A stretch of DNA of 64,000 nt from Rhynochetos jubatus (Eukaryota > Chordata > Aves > Eurypygiformes > Rhynochetidae). The notes under the pieces are model-generated. The model saw only the letters and a program-made list of their open reading frames with translations. It did not search any database and was not told the DNA's origin. Positions 48,218 through 62,850 of the stretch are shown piece after piece. Where the stretch lies: NCBI GenBank assembly GCA_027574665.1, contig CM050656.1, positions 16,877,501-16,941,500 on the forward strand. Reading direction: 5' to 3'. Positions within the stretch are counted from its first letter, which is position 1; each line of letters begins with the position of its first letter. Both the position numbers and the translations under genes were made by a program.

Positions 48218-51200
48218 CTGAGGGTGTAGGACACAAACAAACAGACAAGCAATTAGTTTCAGCAACATCATTTACTCATCAAACAGAAGCAGTTTTCTAT
48301 CTTCTTTTCCATTTAATCACACTTTCTTTGAGGACAGCTATGTCTTAAGACATAACTGGCCTCATGACATGGGATAAAGCCCTCGGTAGGACCTTGCCGT
48401 TGAAGGAGAAAGCAAGACAATGTTGAGAATTTCTTTTAGGTTTTACATCTTGGTCTTTCCGTCAAGTAGGTAAGCAGAGCATTCATCCCACACAACTCCT
48501 GCTCTTCATCCACTGAGAATTTCAAATTGTTCTCTTGGCTTATTTGTTTTAAATGTTGTTTTCTGGGTTGCTCCATATGTATCACAACTGTAATGAATTT
48601 ATAATTTACGCTTTTATTAGCATTTCAGTTCAGATGGGGAACTCCGAGAAATGCTAAACAGAAATGGAAATTCAAAGTGATGCACAAATGTACTCCTTTG
48701 ACATGTTCCAGCATCCCAAAGATGGTATTAAGTTGTGTGAAACCATGAGCTAAGGCTGAGGAGGCTAAAGCTGCACAGTAACTTGTGCTTTAGGCCACGG
48801 CTGTCATGGTCTGCTGAGATCAGATTGTGAAGCACTCATTTCCCAAACTGGGCTTCAGCCTCACACCCTGAGACTCCTTTAACAAGCACTGACCCCAGTC
48901 ACCTTGTGGTGAGGTCACCAAATGCCACTGGTCAGTGGCACTCAAGCAGCACAAAAATAAACTATAGCAAAGTAGGGCCATGATTCACACTCTGCTCTCA
49001 TTGTTATTTCCAGCATTTGATCCAACTATGAATTTGAAGTTTTTCAGCATTTAGATGCTTCATTAAGGAAACATTACGGAAAGGGATGTGATGCAGTACA
49101 GTTACTGTCTGGTTAAGATTAAGTTCTACAGCTGGCAAGCATGGATAATACATAGGACACAGTGTGCACCTGTAGAGTTTCAATGGAATTTGTTCAAGAA
49201 AATAGAAGCATTTCACCCAGAAAACATCAGAGGTCACATTTTGTCTACATTAAATCTAGTGTATAATCAATTAACATTTATATGCCAGATATGTACTGAG
49301 TAATGCACAAAGTAAGGATTGTTTTTGCCCCTAAGTCCTCTGAAAGCTTCTGTAATCCCCTACTATCTTCAGCCATGACTGACCTTGTATGCTGAAATCA
49401 GAGCACCTGTAGTTTTTGCTACAAGCAAGTCAAGCATCACAACATCACATAAAAGAATGTGGCAATCTTCTGACTCACAGCGAAGCTCAGCAGGCAAATT
49501 TTAGCTTTAGTTTAGTCTGTTACAGTAAGTTTTATTTAACAGGAATTATAGATTGTCGTCCCTCAAAAAGAACATATTTTTATGGCGTTGACAGCGCTGC
49601 CTATAAATTGACTGCCCAGTCCTTCCAACCATCAAACTGCCTGCAGTTTACTTAAAATGTAAAATGTAAACTCTGGGTTTAAATTTTTCAGTGCCAGTTT
49701 CCTTCCTCAACACTTATTTTCTGAAAGTTTCTGCCAAAATCCTTCAGCCATTTCTGAAAACAAGGAGAGGAGAAACAGGCTTTGTCCTCATTAAATTCCA
49801 GCAGTCTGCCTGTGAAGCTGTCCAGCTCCAGCTCCCTCCCAGACTTCGGGGGTAGCAACTTGAATCACATGGGGGAATGGTGATCTTTCCCCAGCACATG
49901 CTTGTTGCTGTGGCTATGAAAACTTGCCTCTGCTCTTCCTGGGGAAGGGAGTAGATCTGAGATTGCTCAGTAAAGAAGCATAATTTTATCAGTTAAATTC
50001 CCACAAGACTTTGTCTCTTCTTCTAGCCTGGGTTCTCTGAAAACAAATCCTGGAGTGCCATGGGAGTGGAAGCCCCTGTGCTCCAGCAGACACCCTGTCA
50101 GACATCCACTCATCAATGCAGCAGCTGTTTGCCTGGAATGCCAAGGAGAGGTCAGCCGGCCAGGCGCTCCACAAGTGTCCCTCCGGGTGCACAAGGAGAA
50201 GGGAGGCAGGACGGAAAGGCAGTACTGGCAGAGGCAGGATAAGCAAGAGCAGGATGGAAGGCTCAGGAGGACTGTGCAACTGACACCAAAAGCCATACAT
50301 GTCAAAGAAACCGGACTGCAAGTAACACACAACATGCTGCAGCAGAACGGGCACCTGGTGGGAGATGGGAGTGGGCTAAAGCACCTCTCTGACTGCCACA
50401 CACTTCTCCCCAGGGAGTCTGGAGGTGAACCCAAGATCTCCACTCCTGGCAATTACGAATACAACTGATAAAGCAAACTAAACACCGTTTTTTCGCCTTT
50501 CTTCTTTAAAGATGACATACAAGATTACAATGATTGTGCCACACTTCAACAAAAGTGGTATTTTTTCTTCAAGTGGAATAATGGCAACAAAAAAGTCCTC
50601 CTATTTTTATACTGATGCTCTGAACATGCTTCTCCTGAAAGAATCTGGAGTCACTATGGCAGGCTTCCATTCCTAACTGAAAAAGCTACAAGAACACAGG
50701 GTCCAAACCAAACTAAGTTGAAGTTAAGTGTTAATATGTTAACTAAGAAGATGTAAAAAATGACTTATGATGACAGTTGTGAAAATCATGTTATTTTTGC
50801 CATCAGCTATAATCTTTTGCTATGCTGTACCCAAGACACCTCAACAGGGAGCTATGCACTTGATTTTTATGGAATCCTCAGAAACAGTTTAAAAAAAAAG
50901 ATTAAGAAAATTAATGGTTCCCAAAACCTGAAATAGCTACTAGTGTTCCCTGAACACCAACATCAGGGATGACTGCTAACTAAACGATCCCTGCAGCAGA
51001 GGAAGGTCACCACCTGGAAGACACACAATTGCACTGCCCTGTGACACAGCCCGCTATCAGCACGTCCCCAGCTATTACTGGCTCTCTACCCTTTGTCCTT
51101 CTACTCTGCCTTTTACAGAATCAGTTAGTTGCTGCGGCATTACAACCTCAAAATATACTTGTTCAATCAACACTTACTTGAATCTATACCCTTTAAAGAG

Positions 51201-52477
51201 GACTACCTCCCTATTAGCTCAGGAGGCAACCAGAACCACCATATTCAGATTACATTTATGAGTCAGTCAATCCTAATTCCCTCCTCATCTCCACATCGTA
51301 GGGGTGGGACTGAAAAGCAAAGGCCCTACATCAAGAAATAACAGAAAAACTGAAAGTACCTGGTCTCCTTGTACTCTAGTATATGTATGTGCTCTCCTAG
51401 GGTGAGTATCAGTGGACTCAGCTGCTCAGACAAGACTCCTACCTCATCCCCTGGCATGATGTCTTGCTCTCGGAGCTCTTGCAGTACATAGCACAAGAAC
51501 TGTTTGCATGCCATTTCTTTGAGAGCAGGTTGCTCCCGTGGATCACTTCATGTCATCTAGCCAAACCAGCCAAAATCCATGGAAGTTGGATATCACTGGT
51601 ACAATATTCTCAGTCTCCTATTTATTCAGTCAAACTACACACATACAGAGCCACGACTGAGTTGTTGCAGGTCCTACAGAGCCACTGCAAACATAATTCA
51701 AAGTTCTTCCTCAGAAGTCTGTAAAAATTATAGATTGGATCATCACTGAAGAGTATGGAATTTGATAACTAAGGTGACTAGCTGGGGGCCTAAGAGACAA
51801 GGGAACTGATTTGCTGCAGGGAGTGAAGCTGGGACACAAAGCCTTTATACTGAGAAGAAAGATGGAAATTAGCTTCAAAATTAAAATACAAATGCCTGCA
51901 AGACCCGGACTCTCCTTTAAGTTAACTCCGAGATGAAAGTTTTCCCTCAACTAAGTACTTCTCAAAAGTACTTACTCAAAAGCACTAATGTGCTTTTAAC
52001 ACACCCGAAAAGCTCCTTTGCCATTATGATTACTGATAGCTACCCTGTAAATGCAGAATTATTTGTCCACCATTAGGAGTTACGCTAGGAAGCAATGGAG
52101 AATGATTCCTTGGTATGATTAACATCTTCCCCAAACAGCTTGACTTTTTAGAAAAAAAACTGCTCTGCAAATAAAATATAGCACAAGTCTAAGAGTTGTT
52201 TTATCTCAGTGGCTGAAAATACACACAGACAAAGATCAACCACCAGTAAACAAAGTCAGGAAAACCACACACAATAGAGCTTATGGATGTCAGCCGTTAG
52301 CCAGCAGTTTTAAGACAGAGAGTTCATAGCATCTTTTTTATAGCAATCTTTAAGATTCAGAGGGAAATACAAGACATACTGCACGTTCCTGGCATTATTA
52401 ACAGGAGCATCCTTAATTATTGTTCACCTAACTAAAATATCTAAGTATAGCAGAACAGGAAATAAATATATGCTTAC
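48218..52477 (-). other. ZNHIT6: ZNHIT6 last intron
   Basis: A 4.26 kb intron defined by the GTAAGC donor at its high-coordinate end and the pyrimidine-rich acceptor at its low-coordinate end. It holds GC-richer sequence at 49,780-50,460, where long frames overlap on both strands, and a 35-codon exon-like frame at 51,443-51,547 on the minus strand. Neither is supported as a gene. Confidence 0.65.
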
Positions 52478-52602
52478 CTTGGCCAAGAACCACCATGTCG
52501 TTCTTCAGTGTTTTCAAGACCACAAATAGTGTTGGATACTCAATTATTATTTTGCCTTTCAAATTGTCTAGGAGGCTTCTACTGGCATCCAGTTCATTGT
52601 AC
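52478..52602 (-). CDS. ZNHIT6: ZNHIT6 (BCD1) penultimate exon, C-terminal domain
   Basis: The exon is bounded by TTCCCTGCTATTTTTAAG on the acceptor side and CCAAG followed by GTAAGC on the donor side. It encodes a segment beginning YNELD and including [17 protein letters not shown], then [13 protein letters not shown]. These match the human ZNHIT6 C-terminal segment residue for residue at most positions (YYELD, SLLDNL, IIEYPTL, VVLK, NDM). It starts in phase 2, so the preceding Arg codon is split with an exon not found here. The protein's HIT-type zinc finger, which would identify the N-terminal half, was looked for and not seen, so upstream exons are unresolved or beyond 64,000. ZNHIT6 works in the nucleus with NUFIP1 and the R2TP/HSP90 machinery in box C/D snoRNP assembly. 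Confidence 0.9.
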
Positions 52603-55600
52603 CTTAAAAATAGCAGGGAAGTTTATTTTGGGTTTTTAATACTACAAAGGACTAACGTACGCTTTCTTGGTGTGTGGGGGAGAAGCTTTCTGGCAACTGA
52701 CAGGTTTTTCAGATGATACCATGTTCAGAAGAACTATCTTGTAATTCAAACAACATATCCAGCTACATAATTTTTTTAAAACCCTCCTAATATCTAAGCA
52801 TAAGAACAAGAGAAGACTCAAAGACAAATTTCTCTAAGGGCTGAAGTGTTTTATGAGTTCTTAATGGATATCTTTACCAAAACTGGATATGGACATAGGG
52901 TTGCCAAGCAGATTCTAAGTTAAAAATAACACTTTAAGTTCTGCTTATGGGCTTTAACACTACAGGTTTAATTTACACAGTTAGTAGTGTACCTTATTTA
53001 TCGTGCTTGTTTACAAATTATCAGTGGCAAGAAGAAATAAGAAGCATATCTGAACAACTACTAAAACAAAGGTACACTGAAGAACTTAAAGCTCTGTTTT
53101 TGGAGGACTCTGATAGAAATTACTGCCCCAGTATTCTGTAACAGTGTGTGTGCTACAAGAGGCGCAGGACTCGGATGCGCAGTCCTTTCCCAGAAAAGGA
53201 CTCCTCTTCACCCCAGAGGGCGAAGCCAGGTACGTAACAAATGATGCCACAGTAATGAGAAGTAAACTGAGCATCATCTCTACAATTATTTCCTAGAACT
53301 GTAATATTCCCTCTCAACTCTCTAACTGGAAACCTGGATGTGGGATTCTGGGGAAAGGAAGGGATATTTCAAAGCCCTCTGTAAGAGAAACCCTGTTGCT
53401 TTCACTTGCTAGACCTGTGGCATCCAACAGATGCTCTGATTTTATTACCCTGCAATCCGAGTTATGCAATTCTTTCTGTAATCAACATTATTAAATTACT
53501 ACTAAGCTATTGTATCAGCTAAAGGCAAACCAAGTTCAAAACCAAAATACACCGTGGGCAGTAAGTGGAGTATTTCCCATAGCTGCTGTACCTCCTCTGA
53601 TCATTAACATATTATGCAGTTGGGTTTTGTTTTGCCAAAAACACTGGAGTGAAGGAAATTCTCTACTTTATGGTTTACAGTAACGCCTGATTAAGAACAG
53701 TGCATCAGAGGAGTTGGCACACAAGCGTGCTGAAGGTAGAACAGGATTTGAGTTCTTGGGGTTTCAGGGAAACTTAGTTTAAGCAAAAACTATTTCTCTC
53801 TCATTCAACTTCAATCATCATGAAAATATTTGGTTTCATGTTTCTCTCAACCCGAAGTAATTATGACCTCTTCTTACCGAAACCCTTTAAAAGGGATAAC
53901 AGTATCTTATGTTTCTTATTGAATGAATGCATTCATAACTTGTGGATTAACACACATGAACAGAAACATATTTACTGCTTTGTTTACAGTACTCTAAAAG
54001 CAAAGTATGCCAATACCTTTCCTTTGGCAAGGACCTCAACACATTCTTTTCTGGTTAAGCAAACACCACCAAGAGGCTAAAGCAATTCACATGCCACAAT
54101 ACAGTTTCCATTATCTCATGTTTTAGACAAAACATCTTTAGCGTCCAGTTTGGCATAAGATAAAACATTTGTACTTCAAACTATTTTACGATAGTAAATT
54201 ACTGAAGTGTTAGATCACCAAGTCAGAGCTTTATCTTTTTATTTACAGAGTAACTTTTATTGGTTGACAATGACAGAGAAAACATCCACAGTTTTAGTGC
54301 ATAATGTGAGCTGTAAAGTTCAGGGAGAATATAACAAAGGAGTTTTATGCTTCTATTTTTTTTACAACGTGCTGTTATTGTCTATGCTATCCAAAAGACC
54401 TTGGTCTACCACATTCCCTACTTTATACACAAGCACAAGTTGAGGTGTTCTGCTAATCCACCTGCCAACCTCTTTCTTGACTGTGGATGCTTAAAAGATC
54501 TCAAGAGAAAACTAATCCTTGCCACTCAAATCCAAAGTCTAATACAGGACAGCTCCTGAGCAAGACTGACTTTTTCAGGTTTTCTCTGAAAGACTTTGTA
54601 ATGATAAAAACCTTCCCAATTTTATCCCAGAACTAGAACATCAGAGGGTGAACTATATCGACCTACAGGCAAAAGAAAACTGCACTGTCGGGCTTTTCCA
54701 GAAGCCTACACACACACACCATTTCAATTTTTACTTATGAAAAGGCTAGACTTGTATGGAGAAAAGTGAAATGAAATGGCAATTTTACAAGTGTTCTAAG
54801 TTCTTGGACTGATTGTTCACCAGGATGAGCTGAGGCTGTAGGGTAACACTGGGATGCAGGCCCTACTGTGTATTTGGAGGGAAGTGGTCTCACCGCAGGC
54901 AGGAGATGGAGCAGAGAGAACTTGGTAATCAGGTATTACCAGATATTCTTTTATCGCCATTTTTACCTACCTGTCCTGTATCACTGGGATTGCAAAGACT
55001 GCTCAGTAAGAACCCAGAACCAGCTTCAACCTTCTTCAGGCCCCTCCTTCACTGTGCATTTCAAGTGGCAACCCAGTATAATTACCAGCACATGACTGTC
55101 CTTTCACTCAGACTCTTCCACACTCCAGGGCCAGTTGCAGAAGTCTACTTAACTGAGGCTGTTATCCTAAACAAGCTCCTTCAGGCCTTCTTAACAGCAT
55201 GGATCTAACAGAAACCTGGTTCCAAATGAACTGAGCACCTTGATGGAACCATTGCCTTAACACCCCATCTTCCCATCTTTCTTTTAAGCCCTCCCACTGC
55301 TTCCTCTTTTATCCTACTGCCCAGTTCATACAAACTGTCTGTGCTACGGCTTCGCAACCTCTGTATTCAGTGGGACTTCTCTTTGCATCCTTCTCTCTCA
55401 ATCTTCTTTCCTCCCTGGTACTTACTTCCCGTGTATTTTCTCTCTCCCTTCCATACATTTCCTCAGCCTCCTTGTCTAACACCCACCATCTAATAATACA
55501 CTTCCCTGATTATTTTCTTGCCCCAAGAAAGGCTTTATGCTCATGTCACAAAGCAAGAACAGGCCTGGATTTCTTCTTAGTGAGATGTCTCCATTTATAA

Positions 55601-58600
55601 GGACCACAGAGAGACAATCTTGGCAGACAACAGCTTTTGATTTTAGCTGGAATGAAATAACAATAACTGTTTTTTAAAGGACAAAAATTAAATAAAATGT
55701 GCCTGCCAGCAGGCAGTTGAAAAACCTACAAAAATTGTGACAATTGAAAAAATTTAACAAGATTCAGCAATCCCACATCAGTTCCCACATAATTTGTTAT
55801 ATTCTCTCTACGAATGGCTTTGTTACCTTTCACAAAACATTGAAATTAACGTAGCTCTGCACTTTTGATAGCATCTATGAGTTTCTGCACAGGACAGTTT
55901 CATTATCTATAGTTTTTCCACCACCTTCCAGGAATTCAACAGTTCAGTCTCCTAATCTGTCTCCCACAGGCAGGAATGCCGTATGAGGTCACTGCATCAC
56001 AAGCAGCTCCCCTCACATAGAGCCTGTGCCTATCATCGCAGTGGCGTAACTTGTCTCCATGAATTCAGACAACAGGAAATTCCCTGCTGATCAGGTTTTC
56101 CTGAATGTCATCTACAGGAACGTTTATCTTGATAATAGTAAAGAATAATCTGGAATTAAAGATAAATTGTAGCCACGTCATTTCTTTGGTTTATTCATCT
56201 AGGCACTGAAAAAAGAACCAACAAGTTTTAACCATCTAAGTAATTGTAAATATTACTAAAATGCGTATTTGTATAATGACGTTCATAATTTTCCCGTGAA
56301 AGAGATCAACTAAAACCCTTGCACGTATTTTAAACAAAGATGTTTTTTCTTCCTAGAACGGAGTGGAAACATCGAGGTATTTACTTGGCATAATTCAGAT
56401 AGCATGATTTATTGTATCTATTTCATGCCTAATCCTAAAAATCCACAATCAAACTTCTGCTAACCTACGGGAAGAACGAAGATTCCCCCCACTAAACATA
56501 ATTGGGTAGCACTTCCTAGGTATCTGCATTTGCCTAGAAGGGAGCGAAGACTGGGTACAGCATTTAAAGTCTCTCCCAAGCACTCATTCTGAAGTGCTGC
56601 AGCACAGCAAAGATAATAACTAACAGATGGACTTTCATTCCTAAGTGGTGAATAATAACCTCTTAGTGTGGTTATGATTTGGTGAGCATGGAAGTAGTGA
56701 AATGCACTCTTCAATTAGATATGAAAGGAAAGTTATACAGCAGAAAGTAAACACAATGTATTGAAATAAGGTGCAATTTTTGTATTTAACTTTCTTGCTA
56801 GAATTCTGGCATTCTAAAAACCTGGAACACAGTGAATTTTGTTAGTCCACATGTGTGAAAAAATTAGAAATTTCAACGAACAAAAAGCAGAGATCTTCCT
56901 TTTTTTATTTTGAAGTGACTTGCTCTAACACTTCCCTTGTAACTAACAGACAGCTGAACAATATGAACGACTCCTCTGCTCAAACACCCTTCTAAGGGGG
57001 ATGGGAACCTAGTTCAAGTTAATACTTTAATATAAAAAATTATACTAAAGTTTACACAAATACTTCAAAACCTGCTAGCTCCTCCTTCCACTCCTGGTTC
57101 TTCTCCCAGTTTAGGGCCTCCATAATTTGCCAGACCAAACGTTCACTAACCTCTCCTCCATACTGTCGATACCTGTATACTCAACCTATACTAACACAGA
57201 CCAGATGCCCAAGTCAGATCCCCATCTTCAGTAACACTTCCTTCACAGATGTCCTTATTCTGAAAAAGATGAAATTAAGGACAAGAAACCTTCTTTTATT
57301 AACCATCTGGCCCACAAGTCCTGCTAGGAACCAAGTGAAAAAAAAAAAAATCACAGCAAGAAAAGTTGCCAGCATACCAGGAAGCATCTCGGACACTGTC
57401 ATCATCTCCTAACTATGCCGACATTCACGGAATACATAAAGGCACTTCCAAGTAACAAGAAAGCCATCTTTGCCATATTTCGGTCACAGATCATCCTCAA
57501 AGACTGTATGAAGACAAGCTGTAACAGTCTGTGGTGTCCCCTCTTTGATGGACCATAAGAGCTCCCTCCACTAGGGAAATCTAAGAACTGCTGAAGACTA
57601 AAGTGTAAAATGGAAAAAAAAACCAAACCCAAACCACACCTAACCACAAAAGCCCTCTTCTTACAAACATACTTCAGGGAGTTAAAAATCCTGGAAGAAA
57701 AAAAAAAAGTAATATCCAGGTGAAGACCGCAGGAACACCAGCTGTCACCTAAATTATCTGGCACAACAGTAGATATCCAGAAAGATTTAACAGTTTGTTA
57801 ACCTTTACCCTAGAAAGCATACAAAACAGTTAATGGAAATTAGAGATAAGCAAAATGAGACTACAAGTATGTCACCGCAGAAGCACAAAGTCTGTCCTTG
57901 TTTAAACCTCCTGAGAATGAGGCAGTTGCACAAAGAAAAAACACAGCAAAAGGTGTTTAATGACATTCATGGAAAAATGTACCAACTGATGGCCAAACCC
58001 ATGAAGCAGATAAGGCATCTGCTGCAAGTTTAGGGGATTGAGCATTAATGTGACGTGGTAAAAGTATTCAGATGCACAGTAACGACGTACAGATTAACTG
58101 AAGTACAAAACATTCTGCATCTTTTAATTATGGGAGAAGGTATGTCAAAACAGAAGGGAAATGTGGAACTAGATTCTTGGATTCAGTAGAATTTGATTCA
58201 AAGAATACAGAAGTGATACTGAATTTCAAGAAAGCAAGAACTTCCCTCATCTCACAAGACATAATGAAAAGTAGTAACAAAACCCAGCAGCAAGTAAAGA
58301 TGCAATCATTCACGTGCATCATGGCACTAGTCCTTTACACACACGGATTTACTTACTGCGTGAAGCCAGGCAGCTTTATAAACTGCTCAAAAACCAAGGT
58401 TTACAGACCTTTAAGTGGTATAAGAGCAGACATACTAAAAAAGGGTATATACCACAATCATGTAAGGCTACTATATGACTGAGATAAAGAGACAAAACAG
58501 CCTCATGAGTTAATGATAGCCAGAAGGCCTAAAGGGAATATGAAATTTCACAAGGGAAGAGTTACTAGGGTGGGTTGACTACTGCAGATGAATGCCTGAA

Positions 58601-61600
58601 GTTTCAAAAACCGAAGAGATATTAATGGCATCTTTAGTTTAAGTGAAAGCCGTGGGTGGTTCCCCAAAAATGCATGGAAGTCAAAATATGTAACTTGTAC
58701 CATCAATGCACTGGCATGACCACAAAGAAAAAGCAAATGTCCTAAGTCCACTTTAATTACAGTATTTCTGTTACACATCCTCATGAAACATTACTGTAAA
58801 TAATTTTAGAGGGTGGTGGGGGTGTGTGTACCAAGGAATATTAAGAGATTTTCACTGCATCCTTTGGTACATCAAGTTCAGAAACCTAATCGGTCAAGTC
58901 TCATTTGACAAGGTAAGCAAGCAGTGCACTGATCAACTATACAGATATATAAACCTGATTATTGGCAATACTTCTGTTATTACACTTGGGTTAATCTAAT
59001 GAACCTCCACTTCAGGAACAGGAAGAATGGATACCTAATTTCAGCATAGATAGCAAATTCTACCTTCCAAATTTAGCTCATAGGGAGATAGCCTGAATCC
59101 CTCTAACACTCTGTGCTGAACGGTGAAAACATAGCCAGAAATCTGTACTTATTTGCCTGGGAATCACAATGCCATAAACCTTCCATGAAGGGGTTACTAA
59201 TCTTTCATTTCAAAGCTTTTCCTTCTCATTGTAAAGAAAAATTATTTTCTTGGCAAACAAGCAGGAAGGTCAATTCCCTCCTTGGCGAGGTCAAAACAAT
59301 CAGCCCTAGCTCATTTCCGTCAACAGAGAGAAAAAACAGAGGGATTCCCCTTTGGCAGCATCAGCAGGAAATAACAAGTTTTCTCCTTCCTGACTGGAAC
59401 ATGAAGAGGTTCTCCTCTGCTCCGCCTTTGTGAAAACGCTGATGGCTGCACTGCCATGTTTCACAGCGCTGCAGCTTCCAAGTTCAGCCTATCACTTCAG
59501 CTGCCCACAAGTGCAAACAAGTTTGTATCGTTGCTCCTAGAAGCCTCTTACTCCAGTCTCCCCTTGCTGCCTGCTCCCCAAAATTGAGAAACTGCTAAGT
59601 CAGCATCTCACTGTATATTTTTCTTCCAAGAAACTAGCAACAAATCCCCTTTTTCCTTCAGAAAAATAGCAACCCAGGCAAATACAGTTGAATGAAACCT
59701 CTCTTATAATCTCACGACACTTACGCTAGACTGGAACAGGGCACATGGCTTGAACATTATTTCTCCTCTGCAGCCGAATTTTAGCAGCTCTTTCCCCCAG
59801 CCAAGTGGCAACAGATTATTCAACAGGGTTTTTCCAACTGCAATCTTCTCTTAGACTTCATGGCCTGTCTTCTTGCCTTCAAGTCTGCCTTATATATGCA
59901 TGCTACACAAATTGCCATATCATACATATGTTACACAGCATATACATACAGGCAAGTTCCTCTCTGCTCTCTAGGAGAGATGGTGAACGGCAAGACTTGT
60001 TCTTGAAACAGCCCTTCCTAGACGCACACTTCCTCAGAGAGAGGAGAGAAAAATCTGCCTGTGCATATGCTGGGTACACTGCTCCCATGCTTCAAGCCCA
60101 GTCATGATGCAGAAGAGGCTATTGTGCAGAGTTTTCTTTATGTTTTAGAATGTGGGGTCTGCCTACCTGCTCTGCAAACATGCCCAAAGGCCTTCAGACC
60201 TGCCTGTGGTGCTTGCAGAACACCACTAGATGACTAGGCAGGGCAAACCACTGGCAGAAGCCTCCACTAACACTCTTATTTTTATCGCATCTTCCACGTC
60301 TTTACTTACTCACATACTTCTCTGTGCGTGGTCTGGACCTAACTTGCTGCAATACAGAGAGCAGAATTTTGGAGCGGAGGCTGTAATTTCAAATAAATCC
60401 TTGTGCAACAGATGTCTCAGCAACTCTCTAGCTGGGACACTCCAGAAACCCTAATGCAATACCATTAATTATAAAACAGTTCATCCAAAAGAATCCACCA
60501 TGGGTTACAAAACGCTGGATTGTTATTTTAAAAAACAGGCGCCTACTGGTTCATAAAGGAATCCTTTTAAGACAAAAAAATGAATGATTGCTCAAGATAG
60601 TAAGATGGACAAATTCTGGGTTTTTGGAATCATCCCAAATAATCTTCCCAAAGGTCATGTAATTGCCGTCAGGCACCACATTTAGCTATGTATGCTGCAG
60701 ATTCAGACCATACATGCTTCTTATACTCAGCAATGACTAGTTTTCTGCTTTCCATCTATGTTGTGTAATACAGTATTTCAATGAAAAACGTAAGTAACTA
60801 GGAAAGCAAAGTGACTGTTTTTTACAGTAAAAGCTGTGTATCCTGGCATCCCTTGCTCTGCATCACTTTTGTCAGCAGAGACTGATGTTCAGATAAAGAA
60901 GGAGCAAGTGGAAAATGACACTGAAACGGCTGCAGTAACAAAAATAGAAAGCCTGAAATGACCTACAAGAAAACGTAAAAAAGTATTCAGTAAGAAAAGC
61001 TGCAGTTTTAATAAAACAACTCACAAAACAAAACCCAACACTCTGGGAAAAAACCAGCCGCAAGTATTAATACACAGGAGCACTGTGTTTAAGAAACAGC
61101 CTACAGACCAAGTTCTATTTCCCGTTCAGCAGTCCAAAGTCGCCAGAGCCTGACTACAGTTGTGCAGCGAAGAATGACTATTGTAAGCTAGCTCCCTGCT
61201 TTTGTAAAGCTGGCAGAGCTGCTTTTGTGCCAGCTGCTGCGAGCTAGAGAGGAGTAATGAATTCGACTGTCAATCTTCTGCTGGCATAGGTTAAAGCCAG
61301 CTTGGGGTCTGTTCCAACTCATGCCAAGGCCAACAGTTCAGCCAGGGATTTGTATCCTTAATTCCTGCCTCATGTATACCACGTACTACACAAATGTGAA
61401 GAGAAATTGCTTCCTAAGTAAGGCTAGAGAATCTTAAAGAAACCACCCCACGCTTTTCAACAGTTGCAGAAAACGCAGAGGAGGAAACAACGCTTGAAAC
61501 CTGTCAACTCCAGTATGTTTGTTTTGCTAGATTGTTTTTGAAATCATATTCTTGTTAATATGATGATAACAAGAACTGATCCGCGCACCATGCTAATAGC

Positions 61601-62850
61601 AGCAATTTTTTTTAAAAGCAACTGAGTTATGTATGAAAAGAAGAAAGAGACGAAGTTATTCACAAATGAGAATGCAGAACAAAGTGCCCTATGAAGATGG
61701 TATGAAAAATTAAGAATGCCCCCCCCACACTATCAATACTGAGGCTATCTGCAACACATTTAACAGTTCCTGATCATCTTAAAATCACTGACAAAACAGA
61801 TATCTAATAGACATTTTTAATGACAGGAAAATAAATTATCCTATATAAAGACTCCCTTTAGGTTCCATTACATTTATATAATTCTCTGCATTCCAAAACT
61901 GTTTTCTGAAAGTCTGTTGGCATACTTGCACACACTAAAGCAAAAAAATTTACTTCATCTTCCTAAATCTATTACTGTGTCTACTGTGATATACTAATGT
62001 GACCTAACCCTTAGTTATTTAAAAACAATAAACTACAAAAGAAAATTCTCTTTGAGCACAGAACTCAGTCATCCAAGGAAATAACTCTCATTTCTGCCAG
62101 CTGATCTTGAGACAGGGAAACACTCCAAAATTACTAACATCATCCAGCCTTCTGGGAAGCAACTGCACTGGATCAGTTAAAGCAATGTAAGCGTTCACCA
62201 CCATAAAGGGATGGCATTTAGCAGAGAACCACCTCTGGTACTTGTTTAGCAGATTTTCTTCCCTGTGGTCCACAAGAATTAAGTGGCAAACATGCCAGTA
62301 TTCTCATGTGCACCAGTCAATGTCACCACAGAGAGTAAGAAGCCCCCTGATGTTGGAACTGGTACAAAAATGCTTTCGGTATTTTTGGATTTCTGAGTAA
62401 TTGAAGCAAGAGCTGCACCAGTACTACTGATACAAAAACCAACACTACAACTGGTTCTGTATGCATCCCTGTATGGTGTGGCAGCCCTACAACAGGAAAG
62501 CTACAGGAAACAGTTTGGTATTGCTCTGTATTCCAGCTCCGCAAAGCATATGGTCCATAGAAAGCAGTGGGCTTTGCAAAGCTTTTAAGGCCAACCAGAT
62601 TAAGTTTTCCCAGTGCCTAAATATTATGTCAGTGACTACTGAGATCTTCAAATCCCAAAAAGTCTTCTATAACAACTTATTCTGAAACAATGTTCACATG
62701 CCATTCTGAATATAATAAACAGGCAGAAAATTACTATATAAAAGACCTAACACTGATGTTTAAAAAGGCATTATTTTTTAAATCCACTACACTAAATGCA
62801 TGTGATTAAAGACAGGCAACTATCTAAAGTAGATTCATGCAAGATAAAAT
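52603..62850. other. Probable ZNHIT6 upstream intron(s), no further exon supported
   Basis: AT-rich, with many short frames. I checked the minus strand for the remaining ZNHIT6 blocks (zinc-finger cysteines, the NRARRQGINLKLLPNGF-like block, the YIDPEKSDPVIRQRLK-like block) and found none, although a short diverged exon could be missed by eye. Exon-like open frames without known similarity occur at 53,025-53,141 (plus) and 57,052-57,171 (minus). Confidence 0.4.

Noticed and set aside
49967..50468. 161-codon (minus) and 137-codon (plus) frames in the ZNHIT6 last intron.
   Set aside because: Mutually overlapping on opposite strands in a GC-richer patch, with no motif and no splice pattern.
62088..62273. 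Minus-strand 61-codon frame tested as a ZNHIT6 exon.
   Set aside because: Residues do not match any ZNHIT6 block, and the frame starts and ends without splice consensus.
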